From contig NZ_SBKO01000001.1 of the NCBI RefSeq assembly GCF_004122165.1, positions 496,001 to 560,000 on the forward strand: 64,000 bases of DNA. Reading direction: 5' to 3'. Positions 21,101-27,836 of this stretch are shown piece by piece. This DNA is from Flavobacterium amnicola (GTDB taxonomy: Bacteria > Bacteroidota > Bacteroidia > Flavobacteriales > Flavobacteriaceae). Positions within the stretch are counted from its first letter, which is position 1. Each line of letters begins with the position of its first letter. A program made the translations under genes and the position numbers. The notes beneath the pieces are model-generated. The model worked only from the letters and a program-made list of their open reading frames with translations. It ran no database searches and was not told the DNA's origin.

Positions 21101-21276
21101 ACGATACGACTTTTCATTTCGTGTACCGCTTTATTGGTAAACGTAATGGCTAAAATATTTTTATAAGCGTCCTCTTTTTTGGAAGTTAAAATAATTTTTA
21201 AGTACTCTTTTACCAAGGTATACGTCTTACCCGAACCAGCCGAAGCATTATAAATTGAAAAGGCAGCTTTTTTCAA
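18130..21276 (-). CDS. AddA-like UvrD/RecB helicase-nuclease
   Basis: This 1048-residue superfamily 1 helicase has motif I NASAGSGKTYTLVKEY at the N-terminus, Walker B FIDEFQDTSEM, VGDPKQSIYRWRGG, the TIHKSKGLEFPVV motif and LYVALTRAEEQL. The C-terminus carries a RecB-like nuclease (GNVMHKVLSF, IPDRVVIN, LLDYKTGT). It pairs with the AddB-like protein at 12529 for double-strand-break end processing. The start codon is TTG: an in-frame stop lies 15 nt upstream and the Walker A motif begins at residue 10, so no later start is possible. Confidence 0.9.
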   Translation of the reverse strand: MKKAAFSIYNASAGSGKTYTLVKEYLKIILTSKKEDAYKNILAITFTNKAVHEMKSRIVDSLFDFTKDNPSEKSLDLMQDISVDTGLSLNEITHKAKSIIKNIIHNYAAFDISTIDKFTHKVIRSFAIDLDLPINFEVSLDTENLLQEAVDAIVAQAGEDEELTKLLVDFTMEKTDDDKSWDVSNDIFSTGKLILNENNRKEVVSLKEKSIPQFIALRNELVLLCQQLESEITVLASEALTLIDKNGIELSSFPYGTFPNHLKFISENDDRANKYRFRNVDEIKIKKGDKNEAIIRNILPDLIKILDNVYQKLEKKNLYEAFLKNITPLSLINTVSNQLAKIQEEQNVLSISEFNKLINEQIQHQPAPFIYERLGERYKHFFIDEFQDTSEMQWQNLIPLIDNALSSEDLQGNQGSLLIVGDPKQSIYRWRGGKAEQFIDLAKHTNPFSNKDKQVVTLESNYRSYDKVIHFNNDFFKFLSQKFENEDYKELYEKKSFQKPNKKTGGFVNISFLPKLDKEEVEEEITQDDLYLQKTFQTIEELQQKGFSLGEIVILVRSNNKGVLLANYLTENKIPVISSESLLLNTSSEVQFVLHMLRYLNDKKDKESLAHALYYFSKQFVTSLPTHDFIWQGIQKENEETLQNWLSEFGIDLPFKVIRKKSLYELVESVVLSGISSEKNNAYVQFFLDIVLEKDIKYQMSIADFLEYWDKNGHKLSVPTAEGSNAIRIMTIHKSKGLEFPVVIFPFAEENFSRNKSEKMWLDSPTDEVTFEKFLIDKSSKVSDYGDNAKEVYDQKTQEDLLDNINVLYVALTRAEEQLHIISSWKERNSKGNLPENLASFFIEFVEDRVDFEENKLNYSFGQPERISKPHSIQKSNEAIQVVTSTIQPESIKIAQREALMWGTSKQKAIEFGNVMHKVLSFVKTKFDIDLAITKAIEEGLIAMHQEQIVRSYVEAIVGNENLKEFFDGSYQVYNERSIIKKGTQTMIPDRVVINNKEAYLLDYKTGTHNQKYVNQITTYESVLQEMGFVVKKKSLIYIGEQLEIVNL

Positions 21277-21344
21277 AAGAATACAAGAGTTTTAAATTAT
21301 GGTGAAATAAAAAATAACTATTTCCTATTCCAAAGTTAAATGAT

Positions 21345-21352
21345 TAATTTTG
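21345..21352 (+). promoter_or_regulatory. -7 element of sodA
   Basis: TAATTTTG matches TAnnTTTG, 37 nt before the start codon. Confidence 0.5.
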
Positions 21353-21389
21353 GAATTCAATATTTATTAATCTTTAAACAAACAATATT

Positions 21390-21995
21390 ATGGCTTTTGA
21401 ATTACCGCAATTACCTTATGCATATGATGCACTAGAACCACATATTGATGCACGAACTATGGAGATTCACCACAGTAAGCATCACAATGCCTATACCACC
21501 AACCTAAATGCTGCTATTGCAGGAACTGATTTGGAAGGAAAATCAATTGAAGAAATTTTAAAAAACCTAGATTTATCCAAAGCAGCAGTTCGTAATAATG
21601 GTGGTGGTTTTTACAACCACAATTTATTTTGGACTGTGATGTCGCCAAATGGTGGAGGTTTGCCAACAGGTGAATTAGCCAATGCTATTGATGCAGCTTT
21701 TGGTTCTTTTGACGAATTTAAAGCGGCTTTTTCTAAAGCAGGTGCTACTCAATTTGGTTCAGGTTGGGCATGGTTATGTGTAAAAGAGGGAAAATTAGAA
21801 GTATGTGGTACACCAAACCAAGACAATACATTAATGCCAGGTGTTGGTTGTGGTGGCACACCAATTTTAGGAATGGATGTTTGGGAGCATGCGTATTACT
21901 TGAACTATCAAAACCGTCGTCCTGATTATATTGAAGCTTTCTTTAATGTAATTAATTGGGCAGAGGTTTCAAGAAGATTTGCTGAAGCAAAATAA
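21390..21995 (+). CDS. sodA: superoxide dismutase, Mn-type or cambialistic
   Basis: This enzyme converts superoxide to oxygen and hydrogen peroxide. The metal ligands are visible as IHHSKHH (first His), FYNHNLFW, and DVWEHAYY (Asp and His). [13 protein letters not shown] and the Gln in PNQDNTLM resemble Mn-type rather than Fe-type enzymes, though many Bacteroidota enzymes accept either metal. The 201-residue length is normal and there is no signal peptide. It is monocistronic with its own terminator; two small-RNA candidates converge on its 3' side. Confidence 0.95.
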   Translation: MAFELPQLPYAYDALEPHIDARTMEIHHSKHHNAYTTNLNAAIAGTDLEGKSIEEILKNLDLSKAAVRNNGGGFYNHNLFWTVMSPNGGGLPTGELANAIDAAFGSFDEFKAAFSKAGATQFGSGWAWLCVKEGKLEVCGTPNQDNTLMPGVGCGGTPILGMDVWEHAYYLNYQNRRPDYIEAFFNVINWAEVSRRFAEAK

Positions 21996-22015
21996 TTAGT
22001 TTTCACTATACTTTT

Positions 22016-22046
22016 AAAGTCCCACATAGTTGGGGCTTTTTTTGTG
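22016..22046 (+). terminator. sodA terminator
   Basis: AAAGTCCCA pairs with TGGGGCTTT (one U-G, rightward strand only) and is followed by seven T. Confidence 0.8.
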
Positions 22047-22090
22047 AGGAAAGTTTTTGTTCGCTGGGACAATCGAAGCCAACTTAAAAT

Positions 22091-22160
22091 AAAAAAGGCA
22101 GAAATTTCTTTCTACCTTTTTTGCCCCAAATCTACCATAACTTAACCTACTTATGTAATG
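22091..22160 (-). ncRNA. putative small RNA, copy 1
   Basis: A leftward RNA of about 70 nt is proposed. Its promoter is complete: TTTGG, 20 nt, TACATTTG. It ends in a terminator in which GGTAGAAA pairs with TTTCTGCC, followed by six U. One pair is U-G on the leftward strand and would be C-A on the other, so the strand is fixed. The body contains GTAGGTTAAGTT and ATGGTAGATTTGGGGC, both shared with copy 2. The short frame MVDLGQKR lies inside but may be chance. The function is unknown. Confidence 0.6.
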
Positions 22161-22166
22161 GTGAGT

Positions 22167-22197
22167 CAAATGTATAGTGAGAATATTTTGTTTCCAA
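22167..22197 (-). promoter_or_regulatory. promoter of small RNA copy 1
   Basis: On the leftward strand TTG (22195-22197) is followed by exactly 20 nt and TACATTTG (22167-22174). Confidence 0.65.
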
Positions 22198-22306
22198 AGA
22201 AAATCGGTGAACAGATAAAAAAGTCGTTGAGATGATTTTTGAAACTTTTTGTCTAACCAATTTTAGTTAGATAAAGTTCCGAATTACTTACAAGGGGGTA
22301 TAAAAT

Positions 22307-22378
22307 AAAAAAGGTAGAAATTCCTTTCTACCTTTTTTGCCCCAAATCTACCATAAACTTAACCTACTCATGTAAATG
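22307..22378 (-). ncRNA. putative small RNA, copy 2
   Basis: This is the second copy of the leftward RNA, about 72 nt. Its terminator stem GGTAGAAA/TTTCTACC is perfect and followed by six U. The body matches copy 1 except for small indels (ATGAGTAGGTTAAGTTT against ATAAGTAGGTTAAGTT). It lies about 90 nt past the purF stop codon and could be either an independent gene or processed from purF read-through. Confidence 0.55.
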
Positions 22379-22384
22379 GTGCTG

Positions 22385-22415
22385 CGAATTTATAGCTAGG
22401 GAAATATATCTCCAA
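22385..22415 (-). promoter_or_regulatory. weaker promoter of small RNA copy 2
   Basis: The -33 TTG (22413-22415) and the 20-nt spacing are kept, but the -7 element reads TAAATTCG, one base from TAnnTTTG. Copy 2 may be expressed less than copy 1. Confidence 0.5.
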
Positions 22416-22468
22416 AGAAAATCGGTGAAAAGCAACTATTCTCGATTAAAAGCATTTTAACAATCCTT

Positions 22469-24367
22469 TTAATACGCTCTTGCATCCTTGCCTTCGTAGA
22501 AATTCATAAAGGCTCGATTTACTACTCGATTACCACCGTCAGTAGGATAATCGCCAGTGAAATACCAATCTCCTAAATTATTTGGACAAGCTTTATGTAA
22601 ATTTTCTACCGATTGGAAAATGATTTTCACTTCGGTTTTTACAGAGGCTTCTGTAAGCATTTCGGCGATTTTGTCTGAAATTTGTTCGTCTGTAAATGGC
22701 GCATACAACTCTTTGACATAATTCACTACTTCTGAATCCTGAAAATGCTCTTGTGCTTTACATTTGGCATAAACCTCGTCTATTAAATGGTATTTTTTTG
22801 CTTCTTTTAACAAGGCCAACATCGCTCTGAAGGCAACTAATCCTTCTAGCTTCGCCATGTCAATTCCGTAACAATCCGGATATCGAATTTGTGGTGCGGA
22901 AGAAACAATCACCAATTTTTTAGGATTTAATCGATCCATCATTTTGATGATACTTTTTTGCAAGGTTGTACCACGTACAATACTATCGTCAATAATGACC
23001 AAATTATCAGTTGGTTTGATTACGCCATAGGTCACATCATATACATGCGCTACCATATCGTCACGAGAACTATCTTCCGTGATAAAGGTTCGTAATTTGA
23101 CGTCTTTGATAGCGATTTTTTCGGAACGCAATTTTACCGATAAAATCTCTTGTAATTTTTTTTCCGAAAGCGACTCTTTATTATCCAAAATGGCTGAGAT
23201 TTTTCTTTGATTTAAAAAATCATTAGCAGCTTCCACCATTCCGTAAAAAGAAGTTTCTGCGGTATTGGGAATATAAGAAAAAACAGTATTGTCTGTATCG
23301 TTATCCACCGCTTTTAAAACGGCTGGCATAATCAGTTTTCCTAAGTTTTTTCGCTCTTGATAAATTTCAGCATCACTGCCACGAGAAAAATAAATACGTT
23401 CGAAAGAACACGCTTTTTTGATAGAAGCTTCGCGTACTTTTTCATCTAGAACTGTTCCGTTTTTCTTAATAATCAACGCATGCCCTGGCGTAATTTCTTG
23501 AATTTTATCGAAAGGAACATCAAAAACCGTTTGAATAACAGGACGTTCCGAAGCTACCACTACAATTTCATCATCTTGATAGTAAAATGCTGGTCGAATT
23601 CCTGCGGGATCACGAGTCACAAACGCATCGCCGTGACCAATTAATCCGGCCATGGCATAACCACCATCCCAATTTTTAGAAGCACGTTTTATAATTCGGG
23701 CTATATTTAATTTTTCAGCAATTACTGGAGACGCTTCCTGTTTGGACAAACCTTCGTTTTTGCATTCTTGATACAAATCGGTTACTTCATCATCTAGAAA
23801 ATGGCCAATCTTTTCCATCACCGTAACGGTATCTGCCATTTGTTTAGGATGCTGTCCTAACTGCACTAAATCTTGAAACAGTTCTTTAACATTGGTCATA
23901 TTAAAGTTCCCGGCTACAATCAGATTTCGGTGCATCCAATTGTTTTGGCGCAAGAACGGATGTACGTTTTCAATGCTATTTTTTCCGAAGGTTCCATAAC
24001 GAACATGGCCTAAAAACAATTCTCCGACATAAGGAATATGCTGCTTTTGTAAAGCTACATTGTCCTTATATTCAGGATGATGCTCGAGCTCATCGTTAAT
24101 CCGACCATTAATTTGTGCAAAGATATCTTGAATAGGTTGCGCCTGATTGGAACGAATGCGACTAATGTATCGTTCGCCGGGATCAACATCTAATTTAATA
24201 CTTGCTAAGCCAGCACCATCTTGACCGCGATTGTGCTGCTTTTCAAGCAATAAGTACATTTTTTCTACACCGTAAAAAGCCGTACCATATTTTTCTTTGT
24301 AGTATTCTAAAGGTTTTTTTAATCGTAAAAGGGCAATGCCACATTCGTGTTTTATTGCGTCACTCAT
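22469..24367 (-). CDS. purF: amidophosphoribosyltransferase
   Basis: This enzyme catalyses the first committed step of purine synthesis: PRPP plus glutamine to phosphoribosylamine. The Met at MSDAIKHECGIAL is chosen as start; a Met seven residues upstream adds only an Asn-Thr tract. The nucleophile would be Cys9, exposed by removing an eight-residue propeptide. The PRPP loop is visible as LVIIDDSIVRGTTLQKSI. At 632 residues it is longer than E. coli PurF, as in other Bacteroidota, through inserts in both domains. Upstream lies a perfect 14-bp palindrome. Confidence 0.95.
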   Translation of the reverse strand: MSDAIKHECGIALLRLKKPLEYYKEKYGTAFYGVEKMYLLLEKQHNRGQDGAGLASIKLDVDPGERYISRIRSNQAQPIQDIFAQINGRINDELEHHPEYKDNVALQKQHIPYVGELFLGHVRYGTFGKNSIENVHPFLRQNNWMHRNLIVAGNFNMTNVKELFQDLVQLGQHPKQMADTVTVMEKIGHFLDDEVTDLYQECKNEGLSKQEASPVIAEKLNIARIIKRASKNWDGGYAMAGLIGHGDAFVTRDPAGIRPAFYYQDDEIVVVASERPVIQTVFDVPFDKIQEITPGHALIIKKNGTVLDEKVREASIKKACSFERIYFSRGSDAEIYQERKNLGKLIMPAVLKAVDNDTDNTVFSYIPNTAETSFYGMVEAANDFLNQRKISAILDNKESLSEKKLQEILSVKLRSEKIAIKDVKLRTFITEDSSRDDMVAHVYDVTYGVIKPTDNLVIIDDSIVRGTTLQKSIIKMMDRLNPKKLVIVSSAPQIRYPDCYGIDMAKLEGLVAFRAMLALLKEAKKYHLIDEVYAKCKAQEHFQDSEVVNYVKELYAPFTDEQISDKIAEMLTEASVKTEVKIIFQSVENLHKACPNNLGDWYFTGDYPTDGGNRVVNRAFMNFYEGKDARAY

Positions 24368-24395
24368 TGTTGTTGTTGTGTTGTTCAAGCTTTCT

Positions 24396-24409
24396 CACTA
24401 CTAGTAGTG
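24396..24409. promoter_or_regulatory. 14-bp palindrome upstream of purF
   Basis: CACTACTAGTAGTG is a perfect palindrome 28 nt before the purF start. It is a candidate operator; no regulator can be named. Confidence 0.4.
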
Positions 24410-24449
24410 TTTTGGCTTTTGTTTGTACTTTGTTGTGTAATTGTAAATA

Positions 24450-24474
24450 AAAAATGCCCCGAAAATTCGAGGCA
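24450..24474 (-). terminator. terminator of the PfkB kinase gene
   Basis: On the leftward strand TGCCTCGAA pairs with TTCGGGGCA (one U-G), followed by a T-run, 5 nt past the kinase stop codon. It separates the kinase from purF. Confidence 0.75.
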
Positions 24475-24479
24475 TAAAT

Positions 24480-25406
24480 TTATGTTAATTCTATTTCAAA
24501 TTGTGTTAAAGATTTAAATTGCTTCAATCTATTTTTCACTTCCGATTGTGTTAATTCCACCATTCTTTCGGTTCCAAATTTCTCTACACAGAAAGAAGCT
24601 AAATTAGACCCTTGGATAATAGCGGTTTTCATCGTTTCAAAAGAAATATCCCCTTGTTGAGTAATAAATCCTGCAAATCCACCTGCAAAAGTATCTCCCG
24701 CTCCTGTTGGATCGAATACATCCGCCAAAGGTAATGCTGGTGCGAAGAAAATATGTTCGTTATGGAAAATCAATGCACCATGTTCTCCTTTTTTGATTAC
24801 CACATATTTTGGTCCCATTGTATGGATTTTGGCAGCCGCTTTTACTAAAGAATATTCTCCAGATAACTGACGCGCCTCTTCATCATTAATAGTAATCACA
24901 TCTACGCGTTTAATCACCTCAAGTAATTCAGGCAAAGCGCAATCCATCCAAAAATTCATCGTGTCTAGCACTACTAATTTTGGTTTTACAGTCATTTGAT
25001 TTAAAACGCCTGTCTGTACTAGTGGATGTAAGTTTCCTAACATAACCACATCGGCATTTTTGAAATTTTCTGGAACCACTGGATTAAAATCGGCTAAAAC
25101 ATTTAGTTCTGTAGCCAAGGTATCTCTTGAATTCATGTCGTTGTGGTAACGACCACTCCAAAAGAAGGTTTTTCCTCCTTTTACGATTTCAAGACCTGTC
25201 ACATCAATATTTCTTGATTTTAACAAATCAATATGTTCTTGTGGAAAATCTTCTCCCACTACCGACACAATTGCCGACTGTAAGTTAAAATGAGAAGCTG
25301 AAAGTCCGATAAATGTCCCTGCACCACCTAAAATTTTATCGGTTTTTCCGAAAGGGGTTTCAATTGCATCAAAAGCAACTGTTCCTACTATCAATAATTT
25401 GTTCAT
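24480..25406 (-). CDS. PfkB-family sugar/nucleoside kinase
   Basis: This is a ribokinase-fold kinase of 308 residues. The N-terminal glycine motif GGAGTFIGLSASHF and the C-terminal anion-hole and catalytic motif DPTGAGDTFAGGFAGF are intact. The family includes ribokinase, adenosine kinase and others, and the substrate cannot be deduced from sequence. The position next to purF is compatible with nucleoside or ribose phosphorylation, as inference only. It has an excellent promoter and its own terminator. Confidence 0.9.
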   Translation of the reverse strand: MNKLLIVGTVAFDAIETPFGKTDKILGGAGTFIGLSASHFNLQSAIVSVVGEDFPQEHIDLLKSRNIDVTGLEIVKGGKTFFWSGRYHNDMNSRDTLATELNVLADFNPVVPENFKNADVVMLGNLHPLVQTGVLNQMTVKPKLVVLDTMNFWMDCALPELLEVIKRVDVITINDEEARQLSGEYSLVKAAAKIHTMGPKYVVIKKGEHGALIFHNEHIFFAPALPLADVFDPTGAGDTFAGGFAGFITQQGDISFETMKTAIIQGSNLASFCVEKFGTERMVELTQSEVKNRLKQFKSLTQFEIELT

Positions 25407-25430
25407 ATTCTACTTTGAAAAATTAAGGTG

Positions 25431-25461
25431 CAAAGATACTTTATAAGTTGCAAAGTTGCAA
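25431..25461 (-). promoter_or_regulatory. promoter of the PfkB kinase gene
   Basis: On the leftward strand TTG (25459-25461) is followed by 20 nt and TATCTTTG (25431-25438). Confidence 0.7.
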
Positions 25462-25479
25462 AATTTTGAAGTCCGAATG

Positions 25480-26085
25480 TTATTTAGTAGTTCTAGCTTC
25501 CAATTGACTTTTCATATTTTTAAAGGTATGAAAAGGCGCTTTAGCTATCATCATATTAATAAAAAAAGGAGGAATATTAGATTCAGGGTCACCATATAAC
25601 TGTTGTGTAACTTGCGTTTGATTGACACTTAATTTTTTTAAAACCCACATTCCTTTAAACTTTGTAAGCCTAACCACATCTTCTTTTTCTTTTACAAAAT
25701 TGTTATAAGGTGTTAGGATTACATTATATTCTTCTTTCTTTTTTTTGAGTTGAACTTTGGAGACATGATCCCTATCTTTTACTGGCCATTCGATATCATT
25801 GTGAATGTAAAAAATCCAAGTAGAATCGTTTATCTTTTTCACCAAAGCAGATTCAGCTATGTGATAACTCCACTTTTTAAGATTTTTTATATCGAGGATT
25901 TTTTTGAGAACGGTATCCATAGGTGACTTTATCACCGTTGTTACCTTGTATTCTTTTATGGAAGTCGAATCGGTTATCCGGGTATATACTTTGATTCCTT
26001 CTTTGTCAACCGCTAATTCCCAGGGTTTTTGCTGAAACAAAAAACCAAAAAACACAAAACTCAAAAAACAGACTGGTTTATACAT
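25480..26085 (-). CDS. START-domain (SRPBCC fold) protein, secreted
   Basis: An N-terminal hydrophobic segment (VCFLSFVFFGFLF) suggests export or anchoring. The rest resembles a START lipid-binding domain: GIKVYTRITDSTSIKEYKV, then WPVKDRDHV, a motif common in bacterial START proteins, and a C-terminal amphipathic helix. It has 201 residues. The ligand is unknown; lipids are usual for the superfamily. It lies 35 nt downstream of rnhA and may be co-transcribed with it. Confidence 0.75.
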   Translation of the reverse strand: MYKPVCFLSFVFFGFLFQQKPWELAVDKEGIKVYTRITDSTSIKEYKVTTVIKSPMDTVLKKILDIKNLKKWSYHIAESALVKKINDSTWIFYIHNDIEWPVKDRDHVSKVQLKKKKEEYNVILTPYNNFVKEKEDVVRLTKFKGMWVLKKLSVNQTQVTQQLYGDPESNIPPFFINMMIAKAPFHTFKNMKSQLEARTTK

Positions 26086-26120
26086 AAATCAGGGGAGGAT
26101 TTATGTAAATATAAGAAAAA

Positions 26121-26600
26121 TCAAATCAATTGGTTACTCTCATTTTCATAAAACGAATCGATCGCCAACTTTTTTTGCTGGGAAGCCATCACCGCTAATT
26201 GATCACATCTTTCGTTTTGCGGATGATTATTATGACCTTTTATCCATTTAAAATCGACTTGGTGTTGGCGGTAAATTTTCAGGAAACGCATCCACAAATC
26301 GGGATTTTTCTTTCCTTTAAATCCAGTCTTTTCCCAATCAAACACCCATTTTTTTTCTACGGCATCGACCACATACTTCGAATCGGAAACCACTAAAACT
26401 TTCATGTTAGGGTTTTTAAGTTTTTCCAAACCGACAATAACCGCTAATAATTCCATTCGGTTATTAGTCGTCAATCGGAAACCTTCATAAAACTCTTTCT
26501 TATAAGGTGTGCCGACCAATTCCATGACCACACCATAACCACCGTTTCCTGGATTTCCTTTGGCGGCGCCGTCTGTATAAATGTGAACTTGGTGTGACAA
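26121..26600 (-). CDS. rnhA: ribonuclease HI
   Basis: This enzyme cleaves RNA in RNA-DNA hybrids. The four acidic catalytic residues are in place: Asp in IYTDGAAKGNPG, Glu in MELLAVIVGLEKL, Asp in VVSDSKYVVDAV and Asp in NERCDQLA, with the flexible-loop His in IKGHNNHP. The length of 159 residues is close to E. coli RnhA. It begins 9 nt after purN, so the two are in one operon. Confidence 0.95.
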   Translation of the reverse strand: MSHQVHIYTDGAAKGNPGNGGYGVVMELVGTPYKKEFYEGFRLTTNNRMELLAVIVGLEKLKNPNMKVLVVSDSKYVVDAVEKKWVFDWEKTGFKGKKNPDLWMRFLKIYRQHQVDFKWIKGHNNHPQNERCDQLAVMASQQKKLAIDSFYENESNQLI

Positions 26601-26609
26601 AATAAGAAG

Positions 26610-27179
26610 TTAGAGGTTAGAAGTTAACAATTTTTCAATTTCCAATGGAAAATATTCATGTTCTAAAGCATGTACTTTTTCAGCGATACATTCCGCTGAT
26701 TTGCAATCGTCAATAGTTACAGTTTGCTGAAAAATAATCCCCCCTTCATCGTAATGTTCGTTCACAAAATGAATCGTAATTCCCGTTTGGGTTTCTTTAT
26801 TATCCAAAACAGCTTGGTGTACATGCATTCCATACATTCCTTTTCCTCCATATTTTGGCAATAATGCAGGATGAATATTTACGATCTGATTAGGGAATTC
26901 TTTTACAATATTTTCTGGAAATTTCCATAAAAATCCGGCTAAAACAATTAAATCAGGCTGAATTACTTCAATTTTTTCGAGTACTTCTCCATTATTTAAC
27001 GCTTCTCTTGTAAATATTTGAGTGGCAATATCAAGTTTTTTAGCTCGTTCTAAAACTTTGGCATGCAGATTGTTAGTAAACACCGCGACTACGTTCCCAA
27101 GAGTACTGTTTTTAAAATGTAATATGATTTTTTCGGCGTTAGACCCCGAACCTGAAGCAAATATTACAATCTTTTTCAT
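26610..27179 (-). CDS. purN: phosphoribosylglycinamide formyltransferase
   Basis: This enzyme formylates GAR using 10-formyl-tetrahydrofolate in purine synthesis. The phosphate-binding loop ASGSGSNAEKI is at the N-terminus, and the catalytic triad lies in NIHPALLPKYGGKG (Asn, His) and HYDEGGIIF (Asp). The 189-residue length is that of the PurN class. purF is 2.2 kb away on the same strand but separated by other genes and terminators. Confidence 0.95.
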   Translation of the reverse strand: MKKIVIFASGSGSNAEKIILHFKNSTLGNVVAVFTNNLHAKVLERAKKLDIATQIFTREALNNGEVLEKIEVIQPDLIVLAGFLWKFPENIVKEFPNQIVNIHPALLPKYGGKGMYGMHVHQAVLDNKETQTGITIHFVNEHYDEGGIIFQQTVTIDDCKSAECIAEKVHALEHEYFPLEIEKLLTSNL

Positions 27180-27364
27180 TTATTTTTTACGATAAGATGC
27201 AGCGATACAATAAGAAGATTATATCGGCAATAGTGATTTTTAAAGCACAAAAAAAAGAATAATAAATGACAAATAATTAAAAATGATGGTCTTTGTTAAA
27301 TTAATTTTTTAAATTCGTAGTCATATTTATTAACTAAAAAAGTGGTTTTAAGATAAAGTTTTTT

Positions 27365-27372
27365 TATTTTTG
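27365..27372 (+). promoter_or_regulatory. -7 element of acpP
   Basis: TATTTTTG matches TAnnTTTG, 30 nt before the start codon. Confidence 0.5.
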
Positions 27373-27402
27373 CCACCTAATTAAAATTTAAAATTAAAGA
27401 TT

Positions 27403-27639
27403 ATGTCAGACATTGCATCAAGAGTAAAAGCGATTATCGTAGACAAATTAGGTGTTGACGAAAACGAAGTTGTTACAGAAGCAAGCTTCACAAACGATTT
27501 AGGTGCTGATTCATTAGACACTGTTGAGCTTATTATGGAGTTCGAAAAAGAATTTGATATTCAAATTCCAGACGACCAAGCGGAAAACATTGCTACTGTA
27601 GGTCAAGCTATTTCTTACATCGAAGAAGCTAAAAAATAA
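27403..27639 (+). CDS. acpP: acyl carrier protein
   Basis: This is the small acidic carrier of growing fatty-acyl chains. The phosphopantetheine attachment serine is in [17 protein letters not shown]. The 78-residue length and helical pattern are those of AcpP. It precedes fabF and rnc, a conserved fatty-acid synthesis neighbourhood, but a strong terminator follows, so acpP is probably made in large amounts independently. Confidence 0.97.
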   Translation: MSDIASRVKAIIVDKLGVDENEVVTEASFTNDLGADSLDTVELIMEFEKEFDIQIPDDQAENIATVGQAISYIEEAKK

Positions 27640-27649
27640 TACTTACTTA

Positions 27650-27690
27650 AACATCTGTAAGGCTGAAATCTTACAGATGTTATTATTTTT
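27650..27690 (+). terminator. acpP terminator
   Basis: A perfect 12-bp stem AACATCTGTAAG/CTTACAGATGTT with an 8-nt loop is followed by a T-rich tract. Confidence 0.85.
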
Positions 27691-27715
27691 TACTGTCTTT
27701 CTCAAAATCTTTTTA

Positions 27716-27723
27716 TAGATTTG
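27716..27723 (+). promoter_or_regulatory. -7 element of fabF
   Basis: TAGATTTG matches TAnnTTTG, between the acpP terminator and fabF. It would leave a leader of roughly 105 nt. Confidence 0.45.
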
Positions 27724-27836
27724 TAAAAACATTGATTGTATTACAATCATAAATATAATATGTAATACCCCATTGTTTCTTTTAGTTATTATTAAAAGTG
27801 CTATGGGTTTTTTTATATCAAACAAAACCACTAAAA

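Larger units (their letters stand above)
22086..22429. repeat. two direct copies of a ~127-nt unit
   Basis: Unit 1 is 22086-22211 and unit 2 is 22302-22429. Both contain a hairpin with A/T tracts, an identical core of more than 25 nt and a shared upstream block (CACCGATTTTCTTTGGA on the leftward strand). A 90-nt non-repeated spacer separates them. The repeated unit corresponds to a complete promoter-RNA-terminator cassette (see the ncRNA entries). The remaining sequence of the 473-nt gap (22047-22085 and 22212-22301) shows nothing further. Confidence 0.85.

Noticed and set aside
22086..22211. Rightward transcription of small RNA copy 1 as a second sodA terminator
   Set aside because: On the rightward strand the stem of copy 1 has a C-A mismatch and there is no TAnnTTTG element. 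sodA already has its own terminator at 22016-22046.
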